Below, in pieces: positions 1-8,253 of a DNA stretch of 64,000 nt (position 1 is its first letter; each line of letters opens with the position of its first letter). The notes beneath the pieces were generated by a model. The model was not told the origin of the DNA, searched no databases, and saw only the letters and a program-made list of their open reading frames with translations. Source of the stretch: Vicingaceae bacterium (GTDB lineage: Bacteria; Bacteroidota; Bacteroidia; Flavobacteriales_E; Vicingaceae); assembly GCA_026003395.1 (NCBI GenBank), contig BPHE01000004.1, forward strand, positions 62,001 through 126,000, in the 5' to 3' direction. The translations under genes were made by a program, and so were the position numbers.

Positions 1-1
1 T

Positions 2-289
2 TCATCGGACATTGATTACGAACAAGTAGATTTTCATCACAAATATTTTCCCGTCACGGCAAATAAGCTGGATGCCAACACCATTTTAAAATTAATCAAT
101 TGCATTCCGGACGGATACCGGACCGTTTTTAATTTATACGCCATTGAAGGGTATTCCCACAAAGAAATAGCAGAGATGTTGGGTATTACCGAAAGTACTT
201 CAAAATCGCAATATTCAAGAGCCAAATTATACATTCAAAAATTATTGAAAAAAAACAATATGCTGGAAAATACTTTATATGAAAAATAA
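2..289 (+). CDS. ECF-type RNA polymerase sigma factor, C-terminal part (gene begins before the window)
   Basis: Only the last 95 codons are visible, open from the window edge to a TAA. The reading contains a sigma-70 region 4: YRTVFNLYAIEGYSHKEIAE followed by a helix-turn-helix (LGITESTSKS) and a basic end (RAKLYIQKLLKK). This is typical of Bacteroidota ECF sigma factors. The 3' end overlaps the next gene by 11 bases, so the two are translationally coupled. That gene looks like an anti-sigma-type membrane protein, which fits a sigma/anti-sigma pair. Region 2 lies outside the window, so the ECF subgroup cannot be assigned. Confidence 0.85.
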   Translation, partial: SSDIDYEQVDFHHKYFPVTANKLDANTILKLINCIPDGYRTVFNLYAIEGYSHKEIAEMLGITESTSKSQYSRAKLYIQKLLKKNNMLENTLYEK

Positions 290-1427
290 AAATTTTGAAA
301 ATACCTGGAAAGAAATTCTCGAAAACCACGAAATGGATGTGCCTCAACATGTCTGGGAAAATATCAGCCGGCAGTTAGCTTCCAACACTGCTCAATCAAT
401 TTCCCAAACCGGCAATGGTTCTACTTATGGAACAAAATTTTCGGCCATCGCAAAATGGGCTGCAGGGACATTTGTTGCAGGCACAGTGGCTGTTTCTGCA
501 TATTTGATGAATAAAACGGGTTCTCAAGGAAATGAAAAAGTCGTAATGCATAAAAGTGATTCCGGTCAGATTGTTGTTGTGGAGGAATTGCCCGGTAATC
601 AACCGAATACTCCGGTTGAGAAAGAAAATACTGTTATTGTGGATCATTCAAAAGAAAAAATCATTACTCAAAATGTTTCTAACTTGAGAAACGAAAAGTT
701 CCAATCCGGCCCAACTCCTTCTGACAAAAATACAACTCAAAAAAATCCATCAGAAGTATTGAACAAAGAAAAATATAATGATGCGGAGTCAGTCGGACAA
801 TCTGTGCCCGAAATAGCTCAGAATACATCGTCTCAAAACATTCAAAAAAAAGTTGACAACATACAGAAGCCCGTTTTGCAGCAAAAAAGCAAAGTTTCAA
901 ACTCACCGGCTGAATTGCCTGCTATCATTGTGACGCATCCTGAGAATACTGATGACAAAACATTGGCATTTTCCATTGATAAAGAAATTGATAATATAGT
1001 TTGGAAAATCGACAATCAAGTTGTCAGTGACCAACCATTTTATGTGCATTCATTTGATGACTATGGGACATATACAGTGGAACTTGTTTTGAAAGAGGAT
1101 GGACGTAGCGTAAAGAAAGTGGTGGAGGTTACTCCTGTATCGGGTATAGTGTTTGTGCCCAATGTATTTACGCCAAATAACGATGGGTACAATGATGTAT
1201 TTGTTGTCAAATTGCAACACATGCAAAGCGCACAGATTCGTATATACAATATTCAAGGCGACCTCGTTTACGAGTCATCATCTGTTGATCCTGAAAAAAT
1301 TGAATGGAATGGCAGGGATAACTCAGGACAGATAGTTCCTCCCGGTAGTTATATGTATCAATTAACATGTAAAGGACAAGATGGGAAAGATTGGAACAAA
1401 AACGGGGTAGTAGTGTTAAAACGCTAA
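279..1427 (+). CDS. Anti-sigma-like membrane protein with C-terminal T9SS type B (CHU_C) sorting domain
   Basis: 382 aa. Residues 1-35 form a short helix with the W...VP..VWENI pattern seen at the start of many Bacteroidota proteins encoded after ECF sigma genes. One membrane segment lies at about 57-77. A long low-complexity Gln/Lys/Asn/Ser linker (about 95-205) follows, then a PKD-like beta domain (about 210-290). Residues 290-382 are a gliding-motility-associated C-terminal domain, starting at FVPNVFTPNNDGYND and containing WNGRD and VPPGSYMYQL. There is no N-terminal signal peptide, so I infer an N-in, C-periplasmic type II protein. A cytosolic anti-sigma helix joined to a secretion/sorting domain is unusual. 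The 11-base overlap with the sigma gene supports a regulatory partnership. Anti-sigma function is inference. Confidence 0.7.
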   Translation: MKNKNFENTWKEILENHEMDVPQHVWENISRQLASNTAQSISQTGNGSTYGTKFSAIAKWAAGTFVAGTVAVSAYLMNKTGSQGNEKVVMHKSDSGQIVVVEELPGNQPNTPVEKENTVIVDHSKEKIITQNVSNLRNEKFQSGPTPSDKNTTQKNPSEVLNKEKYNDAESVGQSVPEIAQNTSSQNIQKKVDNIQKPVLQQKSKVSNSPAELPAIIVTHPENTDDKTLAFSIDKEIDNIVWKIDNQVVSDQPFYVHSFDDYGTYTVELVLKEDGRSVKKVVEVTPVSGIVFVPNVFTPNNDGYNDVFVVKLQHMQSAQIRIYNIQGDLVYESSSVDPEKIEWNGRDNSGQIVPPGSYMYQLTCKGQDGKDWNKNGVVVLKR

Positions 1428-1540
1428 AATTCCGGTTAAAATCCCGTATTATTTCCAACATAAATTCTAAAAAAGACAGAAAATCTGCGGCGTATCTTTA
1501 GAAATCTTTTATTTTGCCTAAATGAGAGGAAAGCTTTTTT

Positions 1541-2305
1541 ATGGATAAAATTACAAATCGATTGGTTAAGCTAACCGCATCATTGCATCTAAAGAAATAC
1601 CGCAAACAACATGGATTGTTCTTTGTGGAGGGATCAAAAGCCATTTTGGAGTTTATCCGTCATGGTCAATTGCCCGAATTTTTGATGGTGCACGAAGAAA
1701 AAAAAATATTGGCCGGCCCGGTTTTGTCTATAGATCGACCCATTTATACGGCAGATGAGAAAATAATGAAAACCTTATCATTATTGGATTCCACTCCTGA
1801 CGCCATCGCTGTCTTTAAAAGCATGCAAGAGTCCGATCTTTCAGAGTTTCAACAAGACACACAGGTATTTTATTTGGATAATATACAAGATCCCGGAAAT
1901 GTTGGGACAATCATACGTACATGCGTTTGGTTTGGTATAAACAGGATTATTTTTGGGAAAGGTACCGTCGATCCTTACCATCCAAAAGTTGTTCAAAGCA
2001 GTAAAGGTGCATTTGCGGCTATACGCTTTATCAGTGATCAATCTTATGAGTTTTTGAAAAATTGCCACAAACCGGTATTTATTTCAGGTATGAAAGGCGT
2101 GTCCTTATATGAGACAAAATTTCCTACTAATGCTGTGGTTATATTAGGAAATGAGGCCAGAGGGGTGAATCCTCAAATTTCTCAACAATTAAAAAATGCC
2201 ATAGAAGTTACCATCCCGGGCAGTGGGCTTATGGAATCGTTAAATGTAGCCATGGCACACGCAATTATTTGCTCTGAGATGTTCCGACAATCTTTAGAGA
2301 AATAG
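1541..2305 (+). CDS. TrmH/SpoU-family RNA 2'-O-methyltransferase
   Basis: 254 aa. An N-terminal substrate-binding region (about 1-95) precedes a SPOUT catalytic domain with all three family motifs: DNIQDPGNVGTIIRT (113-127), ILGNEARGV (201-209) and IPGSGLMESLNVAMA (225-239). The Asn and Arg of motif 1, Glu of motif 2 and Ser/Asn of motif 3 are present, so it should bind S-adenosylmethionine in the knotted fold and methylate a ribose in rRNA or tRNA. The target nucleotide cannot be read from sequence. The gene is alone on its strand and its 3' end overlaps the convergent FAD dehydrogenase gene by 41 bases. Confidence 0.88.
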   Translation: MDKITNRLVKLTASLHLKKYRKQHGLFFVEGSKAILEFIRHGQLPEFLMVHEEKKILAGPVLSIDRPIYTADEKIMKTLSLLDSTPDAIAVFKSMQESDLSEFQQDTQVFYLDNIQDPGNVGTIIRTCVWFGINRIIFGKGTVDPYHPKVVQSSKGAFAAIRFISDQSYEFLKNCHKPVFISGMKGVSLYETKFPTNAVVILGNEARGVNPQISQQLKNAIEVTIPGSGLMESLNVAMAHAIICSEMFRQSLEK

Positions 2306-3845
2306 CATTGACACAATTGATACCATCTATGGCAGCAGATACGATTCCGCCTGCATAACCTGCACCTTCTCCGCACGGATACAAGCCCTTTATTTGAAGG
2401 TGTTCAAAAGTAATTTTGTCTCTCGGTATCCTTACCGGTGAGCTTGTTCGTGATTCAACGGCTACAAGTATAGTGTGATCATTGACCAGTCCGGGCATTG
2501 TTTTTTGAAAGTGCAATAATGCTTGATGCAATGGTTCAGTTATGAGATCAGGTAAGACATCATGCAGGTTCACAGGCATGACTCCCGGAATATAACTGCA
2601 AGGAGGCAGTTCCACGCTTGTTCTTTTTTTTATGAAATCAAGGGCTTTTTGTGCCGGAGCTATTTGTCCACGTTTCCCGATCGTGTCATTTCCTGCAGCT
2701 TCAAAACATTTTTTTTCAATGAGTGATTGAAAATCCAATCCGGCAAGTGGATGATCCTTCAACAGGTCTTCTTTTGAGATGCTTGTGACCAAGCCGGAAT
2801 TGGCAAATCTGTTGTTGCGTCCGGAAGGAGACCAACCATTGGTAACAATCTCGCCGGGTTCGGTGGCGCAGGGTGCAATGATACCTCCGGGACACATGCA
2901 AAAAGAATAAACCGTTTTGCCTGTATGTTTATATTTAACACTGAATGATGCCGGTGGAAGATTGTCGGGACGTGTGGCGCAATGATACTGCATCTTGTCG
3001 ATGGCTTCCTGCATGGTCTCTATTCTCACTCCCATGGCAAATGGCTTAAATTCTATATGAATACCTTTTTTATATATCAAGTGAAAAATATCCCTTGCCG
3101 AATGCCCGGTAGCCAGAATCAAATGATTGACAGGAATTTCGCGGGTATTGTTAATGATGATACTTTTGATTCGGCTGTTATGAGTGATAATGTCGGTCAG
3201 TTTTGAATTGAAATTTATTTCCCCTCCATACGCCAAAATGGTATTGCGAATGTTTTCGACAATTTTTGGCAAACGGTTGGTGCCAATATGAGGGTGGCTA
3301 TCATAGAGGATTTGTTCATCCGCTCCATGGTAATGTAATAATTCGAGAATTTTTCTTACATCACCTCGTTTGTCTGAACGGGTATATAATTTTCCATCCG
3401 AGAATGTGCCTGCGCCACCTTCTCCAAAACAGTAATTTGAATCCCGGTTTACAATTCCTTGTCGTGTAATCAAGGCAAGATCTCGGCGTCTTTCTCTAAC
3501 AGGTTTTCCACGCTCAAAAACAACAGGTTTTATTCCGTGAATGAGACATTCCAATGCGGCAAACATTCCTGCCGGACCAAATCCGATGATATGAACAACC
3601 TTTTGCGGATTCACTTTTTTGAATCCGGGATCATACTCATTTTTGGCAGGGAGTGGTTCGTTGATGTATGCATCCAATTTTAAATAGTATACCGGTTTTT
3701 TTCTGGCATCGATAGATTTTTTTAATATGCGGTATCCAAAGATAGAATTTGGAGAAAAGCCGACCGATTCGGCGATTTTTTTAATTATATAATCCTGATC
3801 TTCAATGTGGTTGGGTGAAATTTTTAATTCTAAAGTTTTAATCAT
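2265..3845 (-). CDS. NAD(P)/FAD-dependent oxidoreductase (COG2509-type uncharacterised FAD dehydrogenase)
   Basis: 526 aa. Residues 1-80 are an N-terminal domain found in this family. The FAD-binding GFGPAG is at 88-93, followed by FERG. A family-specific FGEGGAGTFSDGKL lies near 140-153, and the C-terminal FAD motif CGEGAGYAGGIVSAA closes the pocket near 495-510. The family is widespread in bacteria, flavin-binding and without an established substrate. It is the last gene of a minus-strand series after porT, with only 8 bases between them. The 3' end runs 41 bases into the convergent methyltransferase gene. Confidence 0.85.
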   Translation of the reverse strand: MIKTLELKISPNHIEDQDYIIKKIAESVGFSPNSIFGYRILKKSIDARKKPVYYLKLDAYINEPLPAKNEYDPGFKKVNPQKVVHIIGFGPAGMFAALECLIHGIKPVVFERGKPVRERRRDLALITRQGIVNRDSNYCFGEGGAGTFSDGKLYTRSDKRGDVRKILELLHYHGADEQILYDSHPHIGTNRLPKIVENIRNTILAYGGEINFNSKLTDIITHNSRIKSIIINNTREIPVNHLILATGHSARDIFHLIYKKGIHIEFKPFAMGVRIETMQEAIDKMQYHCATRPDNLPPASFSVKYKHTGKTVYSFCMCPGGIIAPCATEPGEIVTNGWSPSGRNNRFANSGLVTSISKEDLLKDHPLAGLDFQSLIEKKCFEAAGNDTIGKRGQIAPAQKALDFIKKRTSVELPPCSYIPGVMPVNLHDVLPDLITEPLHQALLHFQKTMPGLVNDHTILVAVESRTSSPVRIPRDKITFEHLQIKGLYPCGEGAGYAGGIVSAAIDGINCVNAISLKIVGTSQSK

Positions 3846-3853
3846 AATTATTT

Positions 3854-4600
3854 TTAACCTTCAAAAGTAAAAGACAACAAAAATATCTTAGATCTCAGGC
3901 GGTCAATAGGATCGGTAAATGTCGACGGTATTGGGTATTTTTCCCTTACAATCAAATTTCTGATACCGTAAGACATTTTTAATTCGATTCCAAATTTAAA
4001 ATAGGGCAGGTAAAATTCAGTGCCAAAACCGGCTTCGTAGTGTATGTCGTGTTTTTTGATGCGAACTGCCATGTCCGGAAGATACAGTGCCTGGTTATCG
4101 TTAAATTCGTCAGAGGCAAGATCTAATGTGTATTTTCCACCGGTAATGAGATAAGCCGAAAAGTTGTTTAATCGCTCCGATTTAATTTTCAGCAAAAGTG
4201 GAAATTCAATATAAGTTGATTCTACAGGTTTTACAAAGTTAACCGATTCGTTTTGTGCAGGTGAAAAAAATTGGTAATGCAAATTTCTTTGCGAGAAGGA
4301 TAATGTAGGAACAAAACGTAGTTTAAGATACTTGTGCATGTGCAACTCTGACACAATACCTAAATTAAATCCTGCCATACGTTGAGTGTATACATCTATA
4401 CAGGTATCAAGTAAGGGGTTGGAAACCGGAGCTGCTTTTTGTAATGTGAAATCGGCATTATTGATGCCTAAAATAAATCCAAAATGTATGTATTTTTGAT
4501 CAAATCGCGGAAGGTTTAATGGTTTGGGTTTTTGTGCCTGAGTTTGGTTGAAAAGTACTAAAAGGAAACTTATCAATATCAATTTATTTAACCTGTCCAT
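3854..4600 (-). CDS. porT: PorT-family outer-membrane protein of the type IX secretion system
   Basis: About 248 aa. The signal peptide (MDRLNKLILISFLLVLFNQ, then TQAQ) argues for the start at 4600. An upstream in-frame ATG at 4621 would add seven residues. The mature part alternates beta strands and has PorT-like features such as HFGFILGINNADF near the start, consistent with an eight-strand barrel. PorT/SprT is required for T9SS secretion and gliding in Porphyromonas and Flavobacterium. Its gene sits beside ubiE there too, as here, and that neighbourhood is the strongest support for the name. Two other proteins in the window carry T9SS sorting domains, so the system is expected in this genome. 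Confidence 0.75.
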   Translation of the reverse strand: MDRLNKLILISFLLVLFNQTQAQKPKPLNLPRFDQKYIHFGFILGINNADFTLQKAAPVSNPLLDTCIDVYTQRMAGFNLGIVSELHMHKYLKLRFVPTLSFSQRNLHYQFFSPAQNESVNFVKPVESTYIEFPLLLKIKSERLNNFSAYLITGGKYTLDLASDEFNDNQALYLPDMAVRIKKHDIHYEAGFGTEFYLPYFKFGIELKMSYGIRNLIVREKYPIPSTFTDPIDRLRSKIFLLSFTFEG

Positions 4601-4632
4601 ATATACAAAAGGCAAACGCAAAATTGTATTAA

Positions 4633-5349
4633 TTATTTTTTTGCAATATAAATAGTGGCAATCCCACCGGTCACCGGAAAGTATTGTACATTTTTAAAGC
4701 CACATTTTATTAAAATTGCTGCTAAGTTTTCACCATAAGGAAAAGATTGGACCGATTCGAACAGGTAAGTATAAGCCCTTGGATCGCCTGATATAATCCT
4801 TCCGATAAAGGGCAAAATGTTTCTAAAGTAGAACATATACAAACCTTTAAATAGTTTATTGGCCGGGATTGAAAACTCCAGAATAGCACAAATTTTGTCA
4901 TTTTGCAAAACGCGATGCATCTCTTTCAGTCCGTTTTCTAAGTTTTCGAAATTTCTAATGCCAAATGCTACGGTAATTAAATCAAAATGATTATCCGGGA
5001 AAGGCATATTTTCTGCATCGGCCGTAGCAAAACTGACATGTGGCAGATGGCCGGATTTTTTACGTCCTATTTCTATCATGGCTTCGGCAATGTCAACAGC
5101 AGTAATTTTTGCAGGGGCCAAATATTTATTGGCAAGCAATACCAAATCTCCGGTCCCTGTGGCAACATCAAGCATGTGTTGAGGATGATAAGGAATTTTT
5201 TTCAACATTTTTTTTCTCCACATGGTGTCAATGCCGACAGATAAAAACCTGTTGAGAAAATCATATTTGGGAGCGATATTGTTAAACATTTTCGCCACCA
5301 AACTTTTTTTAGGAGCATCTATTTCAGGATAAGGTGTGATCTCTTTCAT
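4633..5349 (-). CDS. ubiE: Demethylmenaquinone methyltransferase (UbiE/MenG)
   Basis: 238 aa, full family length. It carries the SAM-binding motif DVATGTGDLV, the acidic motif AVDIAEAM and the family block FGIRNFENLENGLKEM, with the FYFRNILPFIGRIISGD signature near the end. It C-methylates demethylmenaquinone in the last step of menaquinone synthesis. In this window mqnE supplies an early step of the futalosine branch, and the two fit one pathway. A promoter with TACATTTG lies 18 bases upstream of the ATG. porT follows after a short gap. Confidence 0.92.
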   Translation of the reverse strand: MKEITPYPEIDAPKKSLVAKMFNNIAPKYDFLNRFLSVGIDTMWRKKMLKKIPYHPQHMLDVATGTGDLVLLANKYLAPAKITAVDIAEAMIEIGRKKSGHLPHVSFATADAENMPFPDNHFDLITVAFGIRNFENLENGLKEMHRVLQNDKICAILEFSIPANKLFKGLYMFYFRNILPFIGRIISGDPRAYTYLFESVQSFPYGENLAAILIKCGFKNVQYFPVTGGIATIYIAKK

Positions 5350-5366
5350 ATTAATTTTGATTGAGG

Positions 5367-5396
5367 CAAATGTAAGGATTGAAATTTTAATTCAAG
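5367..5396 (-). promoter_or_regulatory. Predicted promoter of ubiE-porT
   Basis: On the minus strand, TACATTTG (5367-5374) matches the Bacteroidota -7 consensus TAnnTTTG. CTTG (5393-5396) is 18 bases upstream at the -33 position. It sits directly in front of ubiE. Confidence 0.55.
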
Positions 5397-5425
5397 AAAG
5401 TTAAAGGAAACAATCCGGCCAAAAA

Positions 5426-5452
5426 CAAAAAAAGCCGTCTTTCGACGACTTT
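5426..5452 (-). terminator. Rho-independent terminator after tRNA-Lys
   Basis: Read on the minus strand, AAAGTCGTC, a GAAA loop and GACGGCTTT form a nine-pair stem (one G-T pair) followed by a T run. It begins three bases after the tRNA discriminator base. Confidence 0.8.
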
Positions 5453-5454
5453 AG

Positions 5455-5527
5455 TGACCAGCCCGGGGCTCGAACCCGGGACCCCATCCTTAAAAGGGAT
5501 GTGCTCTACCGACTGAGCTAGCTGGTC
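5455..5527 (-). tRNA. tRNA-Lys (anticodon TTT)
   Basis: 73-nt cloverleaf on the minus strand. The acceptor stem is GACCAGC with GCTGGTC, the D stem is GCTC/GAGC, the anticodon stem is CATCC/GGATG with loop CTTTTAA (anticodon TTT), and the T arm contains GGTTCGAGCC. The discriminator is A and CCA is not encoded. A strong promoter precedes it and a hairpin terminator follows. Confidence 0.97.
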
Positions 5528-5546
5528 TCCCTTAATTTTGGGACTG

Positions 5547-5577
5547 CAAATATAGAAGCAAATTTTTATTCATCAAA
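5547..5577 (-). promoter_or_regulatory. Promoter of tRNA-Lys
   Basis: Minus strand: TTTG (5574-5577), 19 bases, then TATATTTG (5547-5554), an exact match to the Bacteroidota -33/-7 consensus, 19 bases before the tRNA 5' end. Confidence 0.75.
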
Positions 5578-5641
5578 ATACATTTTCAATTTTTTTCTTT
5601 GAGATTGGTTAAGATGCTGAAAATAAAGCAAAAAAAATAAG

Positions 5642-6685
5642 CTATTGGGCAGATTCATTGTTCAAGCTTATATAAGGTTGCAAAATAGAAGTAAGCGCTT
5701 CTATCCACACATTTTCATCATTCAATGAGGGCACCCAGGCAAATTTTTCACCTCCGGCACTCAAAAACTCGGTTTTATATTCTTCTCCAATTTCAATGAC
5801 AGTTTCCAGACAGTCAGCCGTAAATGATGGAGCCAGCATCAAAATTTTTTTCTTTCCTTGCCCGGCCAATTGTTGAATTATATCCGATGCATATGGTTTT
5901 ATCCATGGATCTTTCCCAAGACGCGATTGAAATACGACCGTATATTTATCTTTAGGTATGTTTAATGCTTCGGCAAGTTTTTTTGACGTAGCATAACATG
6001 CCGCCTTGTAACAAAAGAAATTGTCTTGGTCATACACTTTTTCACAACCACAATCAGGGCAGTTTTTTTCGGGATAATTTTTTTGTAAATGGCGGATGGG
6101 CAATCCGTGGTAGCTCATCAAGAAATGGTCCCAACTTTCATTGTCGGCATAAGGTTTAGCAATGGTTTGCATAGCTTTTATGTAGGCCGGATGAGTAGCA
6201 TAGGGCCCGGCAAAAATTATTTCTGGTATAACCCACCATTGGCCAATTTCTTTCATGATCATTTCATATGCCGTGCCCGATGTGGAGGATGCATATTGCG
6301 GATAAAGCGGAAAAATGATTAATTTCTGAGGCAGGTTTTTTTTAATTTTTGATAAAACATTTTTTATAGATGGATTGCCATAACGCATGGCAAATTCGAA
6401 ATTAACTCTCCCTTGAAATTTTTTGGAAATTTTTTCGGTTAGCTGCCGGGTATATTTGAGTAAGGGTAATGTATTGTCCGATAAATGAAACAGCTCTTGG
6501 TAAGCTTTGGCACTTTTTGGTGAGCGAAAAGGCACAATAATCAGATTGACCAATAAGTATCTTTTCCATCCGGGCAAATCTATCACACGGCTGTCGTTTA
6601 AAAATTCCGATAGATAGCTGCGTGTGGCTGCTACGGTTGGTTCGTCCGGTGTGCCAAGTTGAATAAATAATACGGTTGTTTTCAA
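5642..6685 (-). CDS. hemH: Ferrochelatase (HemH)
   Basis: 347 aa, the normal family length. Family features include LLxxLGTPDxP-like start (FIQLGTPDEP), LYPQYASSTSGTAYE, the catalytic His in MSYHGLPIRHL, and VVFQSRLGKDPWIKPY near residues 255-270. The late Glu-rich helix (CLETVIEIGEEYKTEF) holds the second metal-handling site. It inserts ferrous iron into the porphyrin in the last step of heme synthesis. The first codon is TTG: an in-frame TGA lies five codons upstream and no ATG lies between, so the TTG start is well supported. The gene stands between a small membrane-peptide gene and tRNA-Lys. Confidence 0.93.
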   Translation of the reverse strand: MKTTVLFIQLGTPDEPTVAATRSYLSEFLNDSRVIDLPGWKRYLLVNLIIVPFRSPKSAKAYQELFHLSDNTLPLLKYTRQLTEKISKKFQGRVNFEFAMRYGNPSIKNVLSKIKKNLPQKLIIFPLYPQYASSTSGTAYEMIMKEIGQWWVIPEIIFAGPYATHPAYIKAMQTIAKPYADNESWDHFLMSYHGLPIRHLQKNYPEKNCPDCGCEKVYDQDNFFCYKAACYATSKKLAEALNIPKDKYTVVFQSRLGKDPWIKPYASDIIQQLAGQGKKKILMLAPSFTADCLETVIEIGEEYKTEFLSAGGEKFAWVPSLNDENVWIEALTSILQPYISLNNESAQ

Positions 6686-6759
6686 ATACGAAAAATTTAA
6701 TCACAAAACTATGGAAAGGGAATGGAAATAGTGAGGGTAAAATTTAAAAAAAACTTAAA

Positions 6760-6909
6760 TCAAATAAAGATATCGCGGTATCCTTCAAAATCATCGTCTA
6801 AATAGTCATTTTTTTTATGGGCATCTTTGGCACTGCTGCTAGAGTTTAATTTGATGGCAGCCCAAATGATAACTGAAAATAGAAAAACTATGACAAAAAT
6901 CTCTAACAT
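6760..6909 (-). CDS. Small single-pass membrane protein, 49 aa
   Basis: An ATG at 6909 opens a 49-codon reading to a TGA at 6760. Residues 1-20 are hydrophobic (MLEIFVIVFLFSVIIWAAIK). The rest is polar and acidic, with a Ser run, a KDAHKKND segment and YLDDDFEGYRDIF at the end. It therefore looks like an N-anchored peptide with a charged cytosolic tail. It fills the gap between rsmG and hemH. I do not recognise the family. The clean hydrophobic/charged split argues for a real gene, but its length leaves doubt. Confidence 0.5.
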   Translation of the reverse strand: MLEIFVIVFLFSVIIWAAIKLNSSSSAKDAHKKNDYLDDDFEGYRDIFI

Positions 6910-7000
6910 ATTATATTTATACGTAAATGTTAGATATATAGTTGCAAATTTTCGATATAAAATAAAATTTTTCCGATAAGTATGTCAACAAGCCGGGGGT

Positions 7001-7636
7001 TTAAGCAAATGGAATATAAAACAGGGCTTTACCGGTCATGTATTCTAAGGGTAGAAAGTCGTAAATTGGATAAATTATGGATTTTTCTGACAAATGTGCA
7101 GGAATTTCTTCTGAGGCATTTATCCCTTTCAACAACCAATAACCTTTTTGAAGGTCTGTAGATTGTTTGTTTTGCAGATGCCCGGACCAACGGTGGATGT
7201 TTGCAAAATTGCTGACGGCTCTGGCCGTAATGATGTCAAACGAACCCTTGAATTGCTCTGAACGGGTGCAAATGGCTTTTGCATTGGAGATTTTCAATTC
7301 TCTGATAAAAAGATTGACAGCCGATATTTTTTTTTGAATGGAATCAATCATCACCACTTCATTATCAGGATAGATCAATGCCAATATAATTCCGGGAAGT
7401 CCTCCGCCACAACCAATGTCCAATATTTTGCTATTTTTATCCGGAAACAAAAATTTATGATAAATAAGGCAATGTAATACGTGGTGGGCAATAAAATTGT
7501 CAATGTCTTTGCGGGAAATTAAGTTGATGGATGAGTTTACTTCTTTAAACAATGGAAACCAATGTGAAATTTTTTCTACCACTGATGTTGGCAAGTCGGG
7601 ATAGTATTTTTGTATTAAATTGTTGTTGATCACCAA
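7001..7636 (-). CDS. rsmG: 16S rRNA (guanine-527-N7)-methyltransferase (RsmG/GidB)
   Basis: 211 aa. The SAM site ILDIGCGGGLPGIIL is followed by the acidic VVMIDSIQKK and by the family block FDIITARAVSNF, as in RsmG. It methylates G527 of 16S rRNA; loss gives low-level streptomycin resistance in other bacteria. No ATG is available: the frame opens with TTG (7636) and then GTG (7633), two to five bases after the sigma-factor stop, so translation is probably coupled to that gene. The catalytic blocks are complete. Confidence 0.9.
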   Translation of the reverse strand: MVINNNLIQKYYPDLPTSVVEKISHWFPLFKEVNSSINLISRKDIDNFIAHHVLHCLIYHKFLFPDKNSKILDIGCGGGLPGIILALIYPDNEVVMIDSIQKKISAVNLFIRELKISNAKAICTRSEQFKGSFDIITARAVSNFANIHRWSGHLQNKQSTDLQKGYWLLKGINASEEIPAHLSEKSIIYPIYDFLPLEYMTGKALFYIPFA

Positions 7637-7638
7637 AC

Positions 7639-8244
7639 TTAGATGTCTTTTGATTTTTTTTGCACAATGTTCATCAACAATTCTTTTGCCCTGAACAATT
7701 GAGCTTTTACTGTACCCATTGGCAAATTAAGACGTTGGGAGATTTCTTCATAAGAGAGTTCTTCAAAATACCTTAACAAGATTAAATTACGGTACCGTGG
7801 TTTGAGTTGGTCAACAAATTCCCGCATTTGTTTATTTTTTTGCTTGATAATTAATTTTTCTTCCGGGTCCGATTCATGAGATTTCAATTCAAATTGGGTA
7901 TTTTGCCCTTCGTCATCTTCATATGTTTGGTCTATGGAAAAAGTTTGCATTTTTTGTTTTCTGATGAAATCAATACAATTGTTGACGGCAATTTTAAACA
8001 ACCAAGTGGAAAAGGCATATGTTGGAGTGTACTGATTGAGTCGTTGAAATGCTTTTCCAAATGCTTCAATGGTGAGGTCTTCGGCATCGTCGGGGTTTTT
8101 TACCATCTTCAGCATCATGAAATAAATTTGTTCTTTGTAAATCTTTAAAAGTGCAGCATAGGCTTTTTGATCGCCATCAAGCGCTTTTTGTACCAATTGG
8201 AAATCCCTTTTTGCTTTATCCGAAAAATTTTCGTTCACATCCAT
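7639..8244 (-). CDS. ECF-family RNA polymerase sigma factor
   Basis: 201 aa with both ECF regions. Region 2 runs from about 25 to 100, with the core-binding DAEDLTIEAFGKAF and promoter-melting STWLFKIAVNNCIDFIRK. A 40-residue acidic linker follows. Region 4 (about 130-190) contains LILLRYFEELSYEEISQRL and the recognition helix region PMGTVKAQLFRAK. No anti-sigma gene is adjacent. It lies between a glycosyltransferase and rsmG, with ten and two bases of spacing, so it is probably co-transcribed. The stimulus cannot be inferred. Confidence 0.9.
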   Translation of the reverse strand: MDVNENFSDKAKRDFQLVQKALDGDQKAYAALLKIYKEQIYFMMLKMVKNPDDAEDLTIEAFGKAFQRLNQYTPTYAFSTWLFKIAVNNCIDFIRKQKMQTFSIDQTYEDDEGQNTQFELKSHESDPEEKLIIKQKNKQMREFVDQLKPRYRNLILLRYFEELSYEEISQRLNLPMGTVKAQLFRAKELLMNIVQKKSKDI

Positions 8245-8253
8245 CCTGCTAAA

